Notes: a model not told the origin generated them from the sequence alone. DNA of 64,000 nucleotides from Toxotes chatareus (GCA_016801885.1 JAFBJY010000301.1:124001-188000), one strand, 5' to 3'. Shown: positions 33,998-45,560, counted from the stretch's first letter. Translations and numbers: made by a program.

Positions 33998-34219
33998 GAT
34001 GCTGAATTCACATCCACATCAGCTCACACACACTTTCTACCTTCATCTGGAGAGAAAACACAAATCATTCATCTGCACATCAACTGAAATCATCCTCAGG
34101 TTCATGTTACTTTATTTGTATCTGTAGGTAGATTTGTTCCTCTGTTTTAAAGTTGTCTGAATGAACCATGACACTAAAGAAAATGATCAAACGGATTCTA
34201 TAAAAGAGATAAACATGCT

Positions 34220-35620
34220 CATTATGGTTCAGTCAATGTGAAAATGTGAAAGTTTCCTTAAACAGTGTAAACGTTTCTGAGCCTTTTACAAACCACTTCA
34301 CAATTTTCTTCAAAAGTCAATTTGCTGTCAATGATAGTCCCAAGATATTTGTAAGACTGCACATACTCAATGGTCTGACCTTTAATTAAAGTGACTTGGT
34401 GCCTGTGGGGTTTCCTCCTAAAATCAATGAGCATATCTTTGGTTGTTGTAGCATTTAGCTGCAGGTAGGATTCCTCACACCACTGAACTAAATCATCAAT
34501 GACTGGTCCATGGCTGCTCTCACCGTCCTGGAGGAGACTAACAATAACTGAGTCATCAGCACTTTATGATGCTTCTGCTGTCATGTCTGCTCTGACACAT
34601 GTTTGTGTATAAAATGAACAATAGTGGTGACAACACACACCCTTGAGGAGAAACAGTGGAAGAACACCTTTGGTCAGACAATGTACTGTTGACCCTCACT
34701 CTCTGTGTCCTGTTGGTTAAAACATCCAGAATCTAACCCACCAGATTATTATTTAAATCAAACTGTTGTAGGAGCCTTTCAATTCAAATGTGAGGTTGGA
34801 TTGTATTAAAAGCAGAAGACAAGTCCACAAATAAAAGCCTGGTGTGTGTCCCATTAAAATCCAGATGTTTAAAAAGCATGTTGATCAGAGTCACTGTAGC
34901 ATCCTCCACTCCTCTGTGAGGCCTGTATGCAAACTGCAGAGGATCCAGTGCATGTTCACTTTGCTTCAGGACCTCAGATCTGACCAGTTTCTCTAAAGTT
35001 TTCATTCAAATTGAAGTCAGAGCGACAGCTCTAACATCATTCAGTGTTTTGGGACAGCAACCACAGGATCTTTCCAGAGCTTAGGGACATGTTGTGTCTG
35101 TAAGGACTTAAAATATATTGAAACTTAGGACTCAGTTAATGTGCACAGGACTTCACTAAACATCCACATATATTATCGGGGCCGTGACCTTTGTTCACTT
35201 TTACTGCACAGAATCACACAGCTCAATGTTAAAGTGCACAGTGTCTTTAAGTTTATGTTTCAGTTCCTGAGTTTCTGTGCTAAAACCAAAGGAATCAAAA
35301 CGATTAATAAAAACAATTCAGAGCATTATCCAGCTCTGTGTCTGAGTTCCAACCATCTAAAAAGACACCAGTACTGAGCTCTGTGGTCTGAAGGCCTGCA
35401 GTAGTTTTCATGCTTGCCCAGGCTGAACCAAGTTTGTTTGCTGCCATCTTGTTTTCCAGTTTTGATTTGTAATCCTGCTTTGACTGATTTGGTAAATCAT
35501 GGTTTGTTGTATCCAACAATGAGTCCAAATCATCCCCACAGGACTGTGTGAAAACATCCCAGTCTGTGCAGTTAAAACATCCCTGGAGACAGAGCACCGA
35601 CTCATCTGTCCAGACCTTTA
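34220..35620 (-). mobile_element. Rex1/CR1-like LINE, 5'-truncated and decayed
   Basis: On the minus strand, in order: linker LQGCFNCTDWDVFTQ, RT blocks KTLEKLVRSEVLKQSEHA, then DPLQFAYRPHRGVEDATVTL, RLLFVDLSSAFNTIQPHI, a degenerate catalytic box SADDSVIVS, and the C-terminal QSYKYLGTIIDSKLTFEE. Multiple frameshifts and stops. It lies just 5' of the NLR start exon. Confidence 0.82.
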
Positions 35621-35978
35621 TGGCCCTGATCTTTTCTCCATCATTTGTCCTGTAGAAATATCAGCTGCTCCTCCACTGATTGGCTCTTCTTTCCTCTTTC
35701 ATATCTTTCACACACGATTCAGAGACGACCATTTCCATTCACTGACACACAGATGGACTGAGATCCACTGATTTTATCTGACAATCTGTTTGTCTGCAGT
35801 GTTTCTGTAGAAAATGACTTGATGAAACAAGCTGCAGGTGATTATTCCACACAAAACAACTGAGACTCAATTCATTTCTCCTCAATATTATTCCAGGGGC
35901 CTGTTTAGTTGGGGCCCTGGCACTTTCCTGCCTTTTCTCATAGTAAAGTCTGAACTATATGAAGCAGTAACAACAAAC

Positions 35979-36188
35979 CTAAACCAAACCAAACAGCAGA
36001 GACACAGACATCAATAAAAACAGCAAATATGTCCTGACAGACAGTTTTCTGTACTGTGACCAGTCACAGAGATATAATCTCTGGGAGGCCTCTGACTCTG
36101 TGGATGGAGTGTTAACTGTCTCTCTGAAAATCACATAGAGCCTGAAAAACCCTGTCAGTCCCTCTGAGCTCAGTCCCGTAGAGTTCAT
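35979..36188 (-). other. Small ORF with hydrophobic C-terminus
   Basis: 69 codons starting MNSTGLSSEGLTGFFRLYV, with a C-terminal hydrophobic run TYLLFLLMSVSLLFGLV that could be a tail anchor. It begins just downstream of a CpG-richer block on the same strand. No known family; may be chance. Confidence 0.2.
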
Positions 36189-36189
36189 C

Positions 36190-36490
36190 TAATGACAGAG
36201 AAAGTCAGAGCTGTTCTCCAGCCGCTGTCCGGCCGAGCTCAGACCGCATTTAGCGGCTCAGACTGCGGGAGAGCAGCGGCTCAGGTCCGCCTCCTCCACA
36301 GGCTGATTCAGGCAGGAAAAGCTGCCTTCAGTCAGCAGTAAGTGGAGCCACAGACTAACGAAGGCTCCGTGTTCAGCTACTGACCATCAGCTCACTCTGC
36401 TTCTACTCTGACTCCACCGCTTCTATTGCAGATATCCACACAACATGGCGCATAATGACGGACCTCTTCCTGCCTCACCTCGACTTTAGA
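36190..36490. promoter_or_regulatory. CpG-richer promoter-like block upstream of NLR
   Basis: Locally elevated GC and CpG (CCGGCCGAGC, GCGGGAGAGCAGCGGC, GGTCCGCC) in an AT-rich neighbourhood, with a GTAAGTGG donor-like site on the plus strand at about 36,341. Position fits a distant noncoding first exon or bidirectional promoter; direction is not decided. Confidence 0.35.
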
Positions 36491-36666
36491 TTGACAACTC
36501 AGAGTCTACACAACTAAACACCACAACGCAGTATAAAAAAACACTACAACATCCAAATCCGTACATCAGATAATCCAGGTAACTACAGGAAGTGTTGACG
36601 AGAAAAACATTAGAAGTGCTGACATTTACCTTCAGACAGAGAAAATCATCTGCACCACAAACTTCG

Positions 36667-36690
36667 GTGAAAGTAAAAGTGAAAGTAAAC
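36667..36690 (+). promoter_or_regulatory. Tandem IRF/ISRE-like motif
   Basis: Two consecutive copies of the 12-base unit GTGAAAGTAAAA/C. Each contains the GAAAGTRAAA core favoured by IRF family factors and close to the PRDI type. Two IRF cores one turn apart are the standard ISRE arrangement. About 2.7 kb upstream of the NLR ATG. Confidence 0.5.
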
Positions 36691-37119
36691 TTTCAGCAAC
36701 CGTCGTGTCATGACGCGCTCCTGTCTATGCGTCATTGGAGCAACTCATTGATGTGTCGACGTCCACTGACCAGGAGCGACTCCAAACCACCCACTCCCTC
36801 TTGTGGTGAAACTACAACATTACAATGCCTGTACTATTTATATTGGGCCACACTACTTAGTTATAAATAAACGAACAGCTGAGCAAACTAAACAATTAAT
36901 AAGCAGTAAATATGAAGACAAGGGTTCCACTCTGCTACAGATACATTTTGGATTAATATTCTATGCAGACTGTAATGTAAATAATTACCAATCATGACAG
37001 CTTTTTGCCTCTGTGCTCTGTTTCCTATCATAACTGTAATCTGCTGAGTACACAGTATCCACTAACTGTTCTGTAATCTGAATGCTGGCCCTCTAACATT
37101 GTTCACTGCCAACCCTGTT

Positions 37120-37405
37120 TGTATCATGTTTTATATGCTGCATGTCCTTCTCCTCCTCTCCTCCATTCCTAGCTGTCCTATCTTCCTCCTTTTCCTCCTT
37201 TCACCCAGCCCGGCCATCAGCAGGAGGGTCCCTCATCTGATCTAGGTTCTGCTCAAGGTTTCTTCCTGTTAAAAGGGAGTTTTTTCTTGCCACTGTCGCC
37301 TTAAGTGCTTGCTCTGGGGTCAGACTCTGGGCCTCTGTAAAGCGCTTTGAGATAATTTTGATTGTGGAAGGAGCTATTAGAATAAAATTGAATTGAATTG
37401 ATGTA
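37120..37405 (+). repeat. LINE 3' end with (TTGAA)n tail
   Basis: GGTTTCTTCCTGTTAAAAGG, TTTCTTGCCACTGTCGCC and AAAGCGCTTTGAGATAATTT, then AATAAAATTGAATTGAATTG: the conserved 3' end of a very common fish retroposon. The body is absent. Confidence 0.7.
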
Positions 37406-37482
37406 ATATTTTACAGTGCATCCCTGGTTGTAAGTTAGTCCAGAGCTCATCTATGACCATCATTTTTTATTGGATATATCCT

Positions 37483-38025
37483 GTCACCTTTGTTGCCATT
37501 TTACACAGTGCACAGTCTCCATTAAATTCTTTTACAGCGTATTTCCTGATAATCAATGCTAGAATTTTTACAGTTCATCTCCTATTTATCATTTTACAGT
37601 GATCCTTTTAGTTGTCACATTTTTTACAGTGTATCTGCTTGTAGTGAAAACATGGATGGAATAATACATGGAACATTATTCAAACTATGACCAGTCCTCA
37701 TCTTCCTGCCGATGTCATCAATACTGATTGGTACATATTGATCCTAATAATCAGTGAGAGTCCTGTTGGACACTTGTCAGTGTGACCACTGGAGGGCAGT
37801 AACCTCTCTGATTATTTGTCCTTCAGGCAGACATCAGTATTTATATCAGTGTAATAATATGTGTGTTCACATACAGAGAGTCATTATCAGACTGATGAAC
37901 ATTAGAGCTAAAATAAGTCAGTAAATGTGGAATAATGTCAGTGTGAACATCAGTATCAGTCAGTGCTGTGTGCAGAGTTGTAGTTACTGACAGTGACCAC
38001 TGGAGGGCAGACGACTCCTGTTAAG
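37483..38025 (+). repeat. Left arm of 11-kb-spaced inverted repeat, CTCF-like motifs
   Basis: Reverse-complementary to 48,488-49,250 over the whole length apart from a SINE in the other copy and a few small gaps. Carries CCACTGGAGGGCAG twice on the plus strand (37,786-37,799 and 37,997-38,010), close to the CTCF core CCANNAGRKGGCRS. This copy keeps the uninterrupted site used by the SINE in the other arm. Confidence 0.85.
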
Positions 38026-38039
38026 ACTTAACAGGAGTC
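38013..38039. repeat. Perfect 13-bp palindrome
   Basis: GACTCCTGTTAAG / A / CTTAACAGGAGTC, followed at 38,040-38,100 by TTGTATTGACTT tandem copies and a second palindrome GACTTAACAGTTAAGTC. Marks the boundary of the left repeat arm. Confidence 0.9.
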
Positions 38040-38104
38040 TGTTGTATTGACTTGTATTGACTTGTTGTATTGACTTAACAGTTAAGTCAATATTAACAGT
38101 CTCA

Positions 38105-39555
38105 CTCCACACACCCCTACACCTCCCAAAATGACTTTTCAAGTAAAAGAAGAAAATGAGATACATTAACAGTCTGTGTGTTCACTGCAGAATGTGAAAA
38201 ACCTTCAGGAGCACTGAGGAAAGTTTTCACTGTTTGCTGATGCACGTCAGACACAGCTGCTCCTCAGCCTGAGCAGAGGCCAAAAGTAGAGGTGGTGAGG
38301 CTGCAGCTACCCCCCCTCCAGGTGGCAGAGGTGTATTATTGTTACACAAACGTGGGTTTTCTTTTTAGTTTAGGAAAGAAAAAAAATGATGGCTGGAGTC
38401 GTAAACAGCATTTGAGCTGTGCATTTATTTACAGGCCAAATAAAAATGCTACCAGAAAGCAAAGTGAAAATAATAAAAATTAAATACACAATTTACTGGG
38501 TGTTGCATCCCTCACTCTCTCCTCGAGCGCTTTGTTGGCTGGAGCATTATAAACCCTAAGCTCCTCCCAAGACCAACCAATTTACAATCAACGCATTAAA
38601 TGAGATCTCTGGTCACCACATCTTCATAATCAGGTCCCACATTAAACCCTGTTCAGTGAAGAGGTTATAAAGTCACTTTTTCTTCCTTCTTCAGCAGGTC
38701 CCAGCACAGACACACTCCAGTATCATATGATCAGATGGGGGAATACCTCTCATACTCCTGATGGGACAGAGTCATCTGTAGGTTCATGAAGTGTTTGGAT
38801 AATATCAGTCCAGTTTTTGAACCCGATTCTACCTAATGGAACAAGCTTCATAACAAACTGTAGTGCTGAATATTGTTTCTGAGAAATAAACTATTCATCA
38901 AGGTCATCATTGTACATGTGTGAGGAAGCTGGAACATTTTCTATGGTTTGTGTTATGAATGGTTGTTTTTGGATTTAGTTGGTTGTTGATGATTTTGTCA
39001 TGGAAACAAAGATTAAGGTGTAGCACACTAACATGTCTTCACAGAAATGTGTTTCACTTGTCTGTGGAGACTCAAAAACTCCTTCAAACACATCAGACAC
39101 ATGTCTGACGCAGGTCTACTCAGCACGTTTGACCTACGTTGGACCTGTTCATACTAAACAGCTGCCAGCTGCTGCTCACTGCTGGAAGAGTGGATTTCAT
39201 ACACTTCACTGCACATTCATGAGAACTACACTCAGTGCTCACTTTATTAGGTACACCTGGACAATCCAACGCAGTTCATGTCAAGTTGGAAGCAGCAAAT
39301 GTTTTTGTATTTTGTGAAAACATGTTCTCTTGAGAAATAACCTGTAAATTGAAATAACTGATTAATTGTGTCCAACTATGAGCCAGCAGTGTGCAGTCTG
39401 ACGAGCTCTCCTGAGATCTTTCCCTGTGCCTGAGTTCAGCTAGAACCAATCCTCTGTTGGCTCTCCCCTGGACTAATCCATGGACGGATTAATTGTGTCA
39501 GCTCTAATTATCAGTGTAAACACTTTACTAATGAGATACTTTAGAATTTGGTCAG
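38105..39555. other. No gene seen
   Basis: At 39,235-39,265 CTCACTTTATTAGGTACACC is a motif I recall from the end of a widespread fish repeat; its extent was not resolved. Otherwise no exon or element. Confidence 0.4.
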
Positions 39556-39561
39556 ATTATT

Positions 39562-39715
39562 AGGAGGTGGTGAATCCCACTCCGGGTGGCACCACCTCCC
39601 ATGGGCTCACCACCCGTGGAGGTGCCATAGGTCTTCGGTGCATTGTGAATTGGGCGGGCTGCCCCCCGTGACCTGGGCCTGGACCCAGATAAGCGGCAGA
39701 TGATGACATGATGAC
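39562..39715 (+). mobile_element. tRNA-Lys-type SINE, 5'-truncated
   Basis: Body CACCACCCGTGGAGGTGCCA, GTGACCTGGGCC and tail GATGACATGATGACATGACA match, in the same order, the minus-strand copy at 60.8-61.0 kb. The tRNA-like head is missing here. Confidence 0.75.
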
Positions 39716-39781
39716 ATGACATTTTCAAATGAACCTTTGTAATTTCTCATTATGTCTCACCCTCCACCTCTGCCTCACCTG

Positions 39782-39783
<2 letters not shown>

Positions 39784-39812
<29 letters not shown>
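39784..39812. repeat. (TC)n microsatellite
   Basis: About 14 TC units. Confidence 0.9.
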
Positions 39813-39815
<3 letters not shown>

Positions 39816-40029
39816 GTCATGCGTTAGATACAAATACTTTAACAGACACACACTGACTGCTGAAAATATTTCTTACCAATGTGTGTCATATATTTCCTCA
39901 GTTATCAGTCGAACATTTCATTAAAACAAGTGACCATGGCAAATTCATTTAGCAGCCATAGTAGATTCCTGTTAAATCAGAGCAGCATCCTCATATTCTG
40001 GACTCCATTTTCCATGTAACTGAAACCCA

Positions 40030-40448
40030 GAGTAGTAAAAGTAGAGAGATGTGTGTGTGTGTGTGTGTCTGAACATCTTGATCTTGTGTGCTTAAATATC
40101 ACATCAAGTTAACAAACATATCATCTGAACAAAACATTCCACAATATGAACTAAACTAAACACTGACATGAACTACTAACATGTACTGACTTACTGAAAA
40201 CCTTGGAGCTGATCTGGACTTTCCTGTAGTTTCCTCTTGTCCTTGTAACAGCAGTAGCTCCTCCCTTCCTTGTCAATAATTGTGCAGAAATATCTGAGTG
40301 CTTCTTTCTTCCTAAATCATGAGCAAGTCCTGTCCAGTCCAACTGTTTCTGCTCCTGTTTGACTTCTGAACTTGTCTCTGGCTGTGTGTCCACTTACTGC
40401 AGCCTGTGACATCAGGCTGTAGAATGTTGATACATCAAAGGCATCAAA

Positions 40449-40452
<4 letters not shown>
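40030..40452 (-). repeat. Three-copy dispersed repeat, copy C
   Basis: From about 40,185 to 40,452 nearly identical to copy A at 4.8-5.07 kb, with the minus-strand frame open and one Thr-to-Ser change (QISSKVFSKS against QITSKVFSKS). Again ends at a CA microsatellite. Confidence 0.65.

Positions 40453-40500
<48 letters not shown>
40451..40500. repeat. (CA)n, then (GATA)n to 40,556
   Basis: About 25 CA units, then CTGCA and an imperfect GATA/GACA run. Confidence 0.95.
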
Positions 40501-40502
<2 letters not shown>

Positions 40503-40559
40503 GCAGATAGATAGATGGATGGATAGATAGATAGACATAGATAGATACATAGATATTGC

Positions 40560-40904
40560 AACACTGCTCACTCTGAGTCTCACACTCACAGCAAATTAGT
40601 TACCTCATATGCTAAAAATGCAGAGTGTTGTTCCACCAGGGCTGAAGTGAAATCAAGTTTCCTCAGAGTCAAACTCATGTATCAGCTCAGGTTTGACTGA
40701 CACTTCATCAATGTCATGAACCGGCTCAGAGTAAGAAAAGCAAAAAGAAGAGAGATCACACAAACAGAATGGTGGATAATCAATTGAAAACTTAATATAA
40801 GAATATGTATGTCAGTGGTGTAGGGAATGTCTGCATGTGTGAAAATGTTGGATGTAAAAATACACTAACTGAAAATAAAATAACCAAACCTTACCAACCA
40901 AAAT
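40560..40904. other. No gene seen
   Basis: Unremarkable AT-rich spacer between the microsatellites and the Helitron relic. Confidence 0.4.
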
Positions 40905-40908
40905 CTAC

Positions 40909-40910
<2 letters not shown>

Positions 40911-40953
<43 letters not shown>
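40911..40953. repeat. (GA)n microsatellite
   Basis: About 21 GA units at the 3' side of the endonuclease-like frame. Confidence 0.95.
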
Positions 40954-40955
<2 letters not shown>

Positions 40956-41575
40956 AGCCTCTCCCTGGTGGAACAACTTCCTTAAATTCTCTTTAAACAA
41001 TGGCAGAGGACATGATGGTGGACGATAAACAATCACTAACACTATGTTGTACATAAAGATTCTACACACTGTGCACACTAAATTGACCTGTGACCTACAG
41101 TGGTTTAAACTGTAACCAGCAATCTGGATCATATCTAGCAAGGATTCTGCAGTAAGCCATGTTTCTGTTACAGTAATACAGTTAGGCTGCAAATGCTGTG
41201 TACACATCACCACATCTGCAACATGCTGAGTTAAACTTTGCACATTCATACAAAACACTCTAAAAATATGTGGACTTGATGTGCTCCTTGGAACATCCTC
41301 TGTAAGAAACTGGCACATGTTATTAATGACATCCAAAATGCTCTTTACAATAAATCTTCTTCTGTTCAAAGTTCTCAATAATTAACTCTGACAGACTCCT
41401 AACATGGCTTAAAGCCACATGTACTTGTCTTGCTGCAAAAATCTTTCCTAAATTAAAAAAAAAAATAAATTAACATCATCAAACTTCACAAAGTCCTTGT
41501 GAGGAAACCTCTTGTTTTCTAAGAAAACAACGTGAGTCACTGTACCGCAAACCCCATTAACAAGACCGTCTAAAA

Positions 41576-42230
41576 CCTATATGTCAAAGTCAAGGCCCGC
41601 GGGCCACATCCGGCCCGCAAAAGAATTTTCTATGGCTCCCGGGATGATATTTAATTAGTATTAGAACCGGCCCGCTGGCCGTAGCCGCCCGCTGCCGTTT
41701 TGCGTGCGCTAATACCACATTACCCACAATGCAACGGTTGCGAACAGACTCACTGCAGTGCTAGCCTGGTTGTCATGACTACCAAAACTCTTCGCGCTAT
41801 TGCAGTGCAGCAAGCGGGCATCGTTTTAATTATCCATCAGCAGTCAGAGCAGATGTTGACTTTCAGCTACCCCCTCCCTAAAAAAATGGCCAAACGGAAG
41901 GTGGGCGCTTGAAATTACTAACAGAGCCATAAAAAATACTGGATTATTCATTTAATGTACAGGACATGTGATTTCTCTTTAAAGGAAGTTTGTTTTTGTC
42001 CATGTGCCTGTTGAAAATGTTTTCACTGGAAATTACTGACAGAGCCATAAAAAATACTGGATTATTCATTTAAACATTAGCCTACATAGTATACACCTTG
42101 TTAGGTATGGGTTCAATAGGCTATGTGTAATCATTTCAATATGTTTTAATAAACACTGAATCAGCCCGGCCCTTGGCTTGTAGCAAATTTGTTTTTTTGG
42201 CCCTCTGTGTATTTGACTTTGACATCCCTG
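41576..42230. mobile_element. hAT MITE, 655 bp, 8-bp TSD
   Basis: Termini CCTATATGTCAAAGTCAAGG and the inverted TTTGACTTTGACATCCCTG fit the Charlie-like CAGGGATGTCAAAGTC end, the left one mutated. Perfect target duplication GTCTAAAA at 41,568-41,575 and 42,231-42,238. Inner text (CGGCCCGCTGGCC) resembles the outer part of the hAT at 55.3 kb. No transposase. Interrupts the Helitron helicase. Confidence 0.92.
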
Positions 42231-42806
42231 GTCTAAAACATCTACATTCTTACACAACATGACACGTGCACCCTTGCCTAAAAATAATTCCTATGACAAA
42301 TAAGTATTGGAAGCTTTGGCATGATGCCCTTCTAATAGCTTCAGTTTGTCATTAACATAGTCTCTCGCCTCTACAACAACATATTCTGGACAGGACTTCA
42401 ACAACTGCTGATTATTATGCTCATTTACTTTAACTGCACATCACTGTCCAGCATCACTGTTCCCTTTGAACACGTTCTAACCCGATTTAACAGCTGTGCA
42501 AAAACTATCTTTTTGCTGCATTATTTCCTTTAATTCTACCACCTTAAATACATTTGTCCATAATGTATTTCTAAAATCATCTACATACAGTGGCTTCCCT
42601 TTAACAGGAGGCAGTTAGAAAAATCAGCAACCACACTAACATTTCCAAAGGGTGATAAGTCACCACTTTGTTTAATTCGCTGAGAAGAGAATTGAACTTC
42701 TCTTCTTACAAAGGAGCATACAGCAGCTTAACATTCCTCCCTATACTAAAGGTGGTGTGAATGGTTGTTGCTTTCAAATTAAAAGCAGGAATCCCTGTAC
42801 GAGCAG

Positions 42807-42992
42807 TCAACACACAGAGTCAGGATGGGTACATGCCACTGACAACAATCTCATTGACTCATACTGAATCATCCTTATCAAATGACTTTTACCAGTACCT
42901 GCACCACCAGTAATAAAAACATGCAGCGGTGCAGGATTTTTACCATTAACCTTCTCTAAACACCACTGTTTAATTTGGTAGAAAACAAACAA
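42807..42992 (-). pseudogene. Helitron helicase fragment with Walker A
   Basis: Reads VFYQIKQWCLEKVNG, then HVFITGGAGTGKSHLIRMIQ, the PIF1-like superfamily 1 helicase motif I. The next residues are out of frame. It is the most diagnostic part of the Helitron relic. Confidence 0.88.
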
Positions 42993-44262
42993 CTGTGCCT
43001 CATTAAGAGACCGAACAAGAGCTAAACACAGACTGTGTTCTTTCCTTTAACTCATCTATGCTCTCTAAATGCTCTAATTCCTGCTGTGGACAGAGCTCAC
43101 ACTACAAATCTTCTACAACATCATCAGAATCTATGCGACTCTGAATGTTTTCTAAATCCTCTGTCTCCCTCTCAAACATGCTCCTATTCAGATCAACTAG
43201 AGACTAAACAGAATGTAGTGATCCATCCCTAAACCTGACCTGGTGTGACTCATAGACCTCCTGAGATTCACAGTTGAAATGGATTAACCGTATATCAACT
43301 GTGTGTGGTAGAAACAACTGCAGAATACTCTGGTAAAACTTTTCAGGAGTCTTTGTGAGTGAAAAGCAAACATGACTATTCATGACACATATTTCTCACT
43401 CTTAGACAGGACACAATATTCAGAGGCAAAAGACGCCAGACACATATCATCAAAAGTGCTGTCACTTGGCCTGTTCTTATTTCTATCAACAAAACCTGTC
43501 ATCCACATCTCATCTGTACTAACAGCACCTTCTGCCTCAACACACTCAAAGGCAAACTCATCTTAACTACTTATTGTCCCCTGTGGGCACAAACACAACC
43601 TTCCTAGAGCACTCCTTCAGGTGCATGTTACTCAACCTATAAACTGCCTCCTGAGCACTGACATCCCTGTTGTGTAAATACACACTGCCAAGGCTTTTTA
43701 AAGCTTCTTACATTGGCGTCGTTTTGTGCGCTCGTTTTTGTGCCTCTTTCTGGGCACAACAACAACTTTCCTAACAACAAACCCATCTCTCTCTGCCTTA
43801 GAGATGTAAGAAATGATACAAACAACACACGCAAGTGTCCACAAGAGACTGGATATCTAAATTCACATTCCAACACTTTAACAAAGGCCTACTATACTGA
43901 TTAATCCAAGCTTCATTAACATTAAACTGCCGCTTCAACACAACATTGTAACAGCATATTTCTACACACCCATTAGTACGCAGTCTCATATAACTCCTGA
44001 CTCACACCTACACTACAAAACAACTATGCTACACTATTAAATGAGCAGGGGCCGATTTCATGAAGGAGGTTCAACAAACTCTGAGTATGAGTGTTAACCC
44101 TGAGTTGACAAACCCTGAGATGAAAAACTCTGAGTTTCCTGTTTCAACACAGCTGATTCACATTAGTTTTGTCAACTCTGAGTATGTTGACTCCGAGTTA
44201 AGCGCGTGCACCACGACTATAAATAAGCCATCATCAATGGAGCCCCGATTCCTTGATTCACC

Positions 44263-45560
44263 ATGGAAGCGGGATCAAAAAGAAAGCGCTCAACATTTTT
44301 TTCACCCCTGGAGCTTGAAATTTTGATGGAGGCATACGGTGAATATGAGCATATTTTCCGGAAAAAAAGCAACACAGTGGCAGCGGCAAAAGATAGAGAA
44401 AACGCATGGGAAAAAAATCACTGCTCGAGTCAATGCGTAAGTTTTGTTTTTAATCACCCCTGTTCATGCAGGTGCAACCCAGGGGCGAAAAAACGGACTT
44501 GGAGGCAGTTGAAAATGAAATATAAAAATATAATTCAATCAGGTGAGTTGGAAATATAACATGCCTGGTTGTATCTCACTTTGGTAACATTTGATATGTC
44601 TATTTCAATTTAATTGTAATTCAATTTTTATTTATATTTTTAATTTATTTATTGAATACTGTAACAGCTCTTTCAGTCCTGCATGATGTTTTCACACATT
44701 CTGCCCCCTGTAATGTTTCATTAATTAATGTGGTGAAGTTAACATTTGACTCCTGCCTAGCCAACAGAAAGAGGGCAGAGGCCCGTAAAACAGGTGGAGG
44801 ACCTGCACCACCACCTCTAACAGAGGCAGAGGAGAGGGGCCCTTAGCCAAACAACAGGAAGGCCCATGGCTGAGGGAATCCCAGGGGCAGCTCATCTGAA
44901 CCAGTCAGCCCTGAGGACACAAGTGCCTTCATAACATGTAACAAGTCCACACTTCTATATTGTTTTTTTATGAAGCCTCTTTTTAGATGCAAAAGCTGTT
45001 TGTTCCTGAATCCAATAGATTCTGAGGGAAGTCTCCACCTATTGGAGCCTCATGTGGCCCAACTCCAGCCTGTTGTAAGTACCTCAACACACCATAACCC
45101 CATAACCAATAGTGGTATAAAGTTCACAAAATGAAATGCTTGACTTCAAAGGATGACGAACATGAAGATGAGGACACTGTGTCTGCTGTCACAGACAGGC
45201 CCTCAGAGGTATCATATTAGATCAGCATTACATTGTATGGATTTATATTGACATGGAAGCTAACATATTCATCCTTTTTAACAGAGCATAACTGGACAGC
45301 ATGAAGAGGGTCCATCAACTTCTGCAGAACAAATGAATACAGTGAGAGTTTCAGTGAACAACAGAGTTTAATTCTGTATAATTGACTGTGTTGAACAATA
45401 TTCTTGTGGATTTCCAGTTACCAGTCAAGGAGTTATACAAAATTCATCTACTTAAACAAATCGAAAAAAAAGCGGACAAGGAAATGTTATACCTGGACCG
45501 CCAGATCCAAAAGGCAGATCTGGAAATCGAGATACTTAAACACAAGCTGGAGGTGTGTGT
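44263..45560 (+). pseudogene. Harbinger Myb/SANT-like DNA-binding protein
   Basis: Exon 1 (44,263-44,436) reads MEAGSKRKRSTFFSPLELEI and EAYGEYEHIFRKKSNTVAAA, a Myb/SANT-type trihelix. Exon 2 (44,472-44,542) continues CNPGAKKRTWRQLKMKYKNI. A third segment from 44,761 reads NRKRAEARKTGGGPAPPPLT, and the last (45,415-45,560) is a coiled coil (LPVKELYKIHLLKQIEKKAD, DLEIEILKHKLE). This partner recruits and helps import the nuclease. An A7 run where A6 is expected, near 44,411-44,417, shifts exon 1 so that KITARVNA becomes KNHCSSQC. Further indels lie in the third segment. Confidence 0.8.

Larger units (their letters stand above)
40905..44045 (-). mobile_element. Helitron (Helentron type, Rep/Hel/endonuclease) relic
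   Basis: Minus-strand pieces occur in the right order. First, helitron-like replicase C-terminal text at 43.99-43.6 kb (LDIQSLVDTCVC, then REMGLLLGK, and TKTSAQNDANVRSFKK). Next PIF1-type helicase entry VFYQIKQWCLEKVNG and Walker A GGAGTGKS at about 42.9 kb. Then EYVVVEARDYVNDKLKLLEG and VMLCKNVDVLD at 42.4-42.25 kb, a late helicase segment GTVTHVVFLENKRFPHKDF near 41.5 kb, and finally an AP-endonuclease-like part FCMNVQSLTQHVADVV with TVTETWLTAESL and VIVYRPPSC at 41.3-41.0 kb. A C-terminal endonuclease is a known feature of vertebrate Helentrons. Many stops and shifts; a hAT MITE splits the helicase. Ends not determined; the right side is cut by the Harbinger. Confidence 0.8.

Noticed and set aside
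36592..36870. 92-codon ORF over the IRF-like motif
   Set aside because: Its Lys-Val repeats come from translating the tandem motif itself; no other support.
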